This document shows positions 62,091 through 64,000 of a stretch of 64,000 nucleotides of DNA, in pieces. This DNA is from Pseudomonadota bacterium (GTDB lineage: Bacteria > Pseudomonadota > Gammaproteobacteria > Burkholderiales > Thiobacteraceae). The translations under genes were made by a program, and so were the position numbers. Position 1 is the stretch's first letter. The number at the start of each line of letters is the position of its first letter. The notes below the pieces were generated by a model that saw nothing but the letters and a program-made list of their open reading frames with translations, was not told the origin of the DNA and ran no database searches. The stretch is taken from assembly GCA_021812385.1 (NCBI GenBank), contig JAKANO010000004.1, positions 124,001-188,000 of the forward strand, written 5' to 3'.

Positions 62091-62768
62091 ATGCGCATAC
62101 TGTTAATCGAGGACGACCAGTTGTTGGGCGATGGCATCCAGGCCGGGCTGGCCCAGGCCGGGTTCGCGGTCGACTGGGTGCAAGACGGCGCGGCGGGCGA
62201 AGCCGCGCTCAAGACCGAGCCGTACGCCGCGCTGGTGCTTGATCTGGGCTTGCCCAAGTTGTCCGGCATGGAGTTGTTGCGGCGCTTGCGCGCGGCGGGC
62301 AATAAGGTGCCGGTGTTGATCCTCACGGCGCGCGACACCATCGACGATCGCGTCAAAGGCTTGGACAGCGGCGCCGATGATTATGTCGTCAAGCCCTTCG
62401 ACCTGAATGAACTTGCGGCCCGCTTGCGCGCACTCACGCGCCGCCAGCACGGCGAGGCCGCGCCGCTGCTGCAAATCGGCGAACTGAACCTGGACCCGGC
62501 GGGGCACCGCGTGCAGTTTCGTGGCCAGCCGGTGGAAATGTCGGCACGCGAGTTCGCCTTGCTGCAGGAGTTCATGCTGAACACCGGGCGCGTGCTATCG
62601 CGCGAGCAGCTCGAACAGCGCCTGTATGCCTGGGGCGAGGAAGTCGCGAGCAATGCCATCGAGGTGCACATCCATCACCTGCGGCATAAGCTCGCGCCGG
62701 AATTAATCCGCACGATTCGCGGCGTGGGTTATCTGATGCCGAAAGACAGCGATGCCGAATCCGCGTAG
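62091..62768 (+). CDS. OmpR-family response regulator (QseB/PmrA type)
   Basis: Receiver (MRILLIEDDQLLGDGIQAGL, phospho-Asp in AALVLDLGLPKLSGMEL, Lys in YVVKPFDLNELAARLRAL) and OmpR winged helix (VEMSAREFALLQEFMLNTGRVLS, NAIEVHIHHLRHKL). The sequence is of the QseB/PmrA subfamily, which binds CTTAAG-type repeats; exactly such a box precedes the SHP gene. Its 3' end overlaps the sensor kinase by 17 bp. Confidence 0.95.
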   Translation: MRILLIEDDQLLGDGIQAGLAQAGFAVDWVQDGAAGEAALKTEPYAALVLDLGLPKLSGMELLRRLRAAGNKVPVLILTARDTIDDRVKGLDSGADDYVVKPFDLNELAARLRALTRRQHGEAAPLLQIGELNLDPAGHRVQFRGQPVEMSAREFALLQEFMLNTGRVLSREQLEQRLYAWGEEVASNAIEVHIHHLRHKLAPELIRTIRGVGYLMPKDSDAESA

Positions 62769-64000
62769 CGCGCCCTCGATCAAACGCCGGCTGCTGCTCG
62801 GCTTGCTGCTGGCCACGGTGCTGGCGTGGGGCGTGGCGCTTTCCTTCAGCTATCGCGATGCGCGGCATGAGTTGAACGAACTGCTCGACGCCTATCTCGC
62901 GCAATCGACCTCGCTGCTCATCTCGCAGCTCGGCCAAGAGGGCGACGAAATCGATACCGAGCATGTGCCGTCGCTGCACCGCTACAGCCGCAAAGTGGTA
63001 TTCCAGGTGTGGGAGCACGGCGAACGCCTGCGCCTGCATTCGCAGGCCGCGCCGAATACGCACCTCTCGAATGTGCTGGAAGGCTACAGCGATGCGACAG
63101 TCGAGGGCGAGAACTGGCGCGTGTACAGCGCATGGGATGCCAAGCACGAAACGCTGGTGCAAGTCGGCGAGCGGCGTGAAGTGCGCGACAAGCTGGCGCG
63201 CGAAATTGCCGAGAACCTGCTGCGCCCCTTATTGCTGACCTTGCCGGTGCTGGGCCTGATCATCTGGCTCGGCGTGAGCCGCGGCTTGCGGCCTTTAGCG
63301 GCGCTGCGCCAGCAGGTTGAATCGCGCGATCCGAATAACCTCTCGCCGCTCGACGCAAGCCAAGTGCCAGTCGAAGTAGCGCCGCTGGTACAGTCGCTCG
63401 ATAGCCTATTCGCGCGCGTCAGAGCCTTGCTCGACAACGAGCGCCGTTTCACCGCTGATGCCGCACACGAACTGCGCACGCCGCTGGCCGCCATCAAGAC
63501 CCAAGCGCAAGTCGCCCGTGGCGCCAGCGGCGACGAGGAACGCAAGCATGCGCTGGATAATGTCTTAGCCGGCTGCGACCGCGCAACGCATCTGGTGGCG
63601 CAACTGCTGACCTTGGCGCGGCTCGAACCCGGTCAGTTGAGCCGGCACGAAGCCTGCGACTTGCGCAAACTCGCCGCTGCCGCCATCGCGGAAATGGCGC
63701 CGGGTGCAGTGGAAAAGGGCGTGGAAGTGCAACTGATCGAGGGCGCGGAAGTCACGATCGACGGCGCACCCGATCTGCTGCACATCCTCATGCGCAACCT
63801 GATCGACAACGCGATTCGCTATAGTCCCAAAGGCAGCAGCGTGAGCGTTGCCGTCACCGCGCATAATGGCACGGCGCAACTTATCGTGAGTGATCAGGGT
63901 TCAGGTATTCCCGTCGAGGCGCGGCCGCTGGTCTGGGAGCGTTTCCATCGCGTGCTGGGGACGGGCGAGTCGGGCAGCGGCCTTGGGCTGTCCATCGTCA
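62752..64000 (+). CDS. QseC/PmrB-type sensor histidine kinase, 3' end missing
   Basis: From ATG 62752 the frame stays open to the window edge (416 codons). A basic start (MPNPRSAPSIKRRLLLGLLL) with a membrane helix, a periplasmic domain, a second helix (LLTLPVLGLIIWLGVSRGL), HAMP-like linker, H box DAAHELRTPLAAIKTQAQVA, N box MRNLIDNAIRYSPKGSSV and G boxes SDQGSGIPVEARP and GESGSGLGLSIV. Only the last residues are cut off. It should phosphorylate the regulator it overlaps; the signal may be redox or NO linked, given the cytochrome operon before it. Confidence 0.93.
   Translation, partial: MPNPRSAPSIKRRLLLGLLLATVLAWGVALSFSYRDARHELNELLDAYLAQSTSLLISQLGQEGDEIDTEHVPSLHRYSRKVVFQVWEHGERLRLHSQAAPNTHLSNVLEGYSDATVEGENWRVYSAWDAKHETLVQVGERREVRDKLAREIAENLLRPLLLTLPVLGLIIWLGVSRGLRPLAALRQQVESRDPNNLSPLDASQVPVEVAPLVQSLDSLFARVRALLDNERRFTADAAHELRTPLAAIKTQAQVARGASGDEERKHALDNVLAGCDRATHLVAQLLTLARLEPGQLSRHEACDLRKLAAAAIAEMAPGAVEKGVEVQLIEGAEVTIDGAPDLLHILMRNLIDNAIRYSPKGSSVSVAVTAHNGTAQLIVSDQGSGIPVEARPLVWERFHRVLGTGESGSGLGLSIV

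Overview
The window looks like chromosomal DNA of a betaproteobacterium, probably one of the metabolically versatile or autotrophic Nitrosomonadales/Gallionella-like groups. The evidence is a type I phosphoribulokinase, a YqjD/YqjE/YqjK trio, a DUF1841 protein, an FNR with a complete cysteine set, an SHP-DHC-cytochrome b561 cluster and many c-di-GMP and chemosensory proteins. The genus assignment is inference. No rRNA, tRNA, CRISPR array, IS transposase or prophage was seen. A phage-type tail sheath gene stands alone.

1-17934: a truncated membrane sensor, a FliD-like protein, the YqjD/E/K envelope-stress trio, a HAMP-PAS-GGDEF-EAL protein paired with a PhnD-like periplasmic binding protein, a WYL regulator, small unknown genes, a GIY-YIG protein, the lone tail sheath with a two-domain methyltransferase, a pyroglutamyl-peptidase-like gene, VOC and alpha/beta-hydrolase enzymes, then a PAS-GGDEF cyclase directly followed by fnr. 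18270-22225: a NarL-type response regulator and a CheB-CheR-PAS-histidine kinase fusion that overlap by 4 bp.

22417-36414 reads as a stress and energy island: two P-type ATPases around a universal stress protein, HtpX, a DnaJ/CbpA gene remnant, a pyridoxamine-oxidase-like protein, Hsp20, a DUF2934 protein, a lipoprotein, a GroES/GroEL pair and the NAD salvage genes pncA-pncB. This GroEL lacks Asp52, one of the ATPase residues, and lacks the GGM tail.

36574-42894 is the most unusual region. A sigma28-type promoter precedes a five-gene operon: a minimal methyl-accepting protein, two CheX-like phosphatases (the second fused to a dead receiver), a CheY, and a transmembrane CheA-like kinase with HAMP, GAF, HPt and CheA-type ATPase domains but no CheW-like docking domain. 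A strong terminator closes it. I know of no description of this arrangement.

42920-54766: a third P-type ATPase, a lipoprotein, a phosphoribulokinase with a basic insertion of about 30 residues, a SemiSWEET transporter, a secreted HExxH protein, a TlpA-like thioredoxin, a CCAEP-tail radical SAM protein followed by an ATP-grasp enzyme from an apparently leaderless promoter, a lytic transglycosylase, and rfbC-rfbD. 54926-64000: two small cytochromes c, an Aer-like receptor with its own sigma28 promoter, FIST and DUF1841 genes, a MITE-like element, nth, and an SHP-DHC-cytochrome b561 operon. That operon has an exact PmrA/QseB-type box upstream and runs into an OmpR-family regulator and its truncated sensor kinase.
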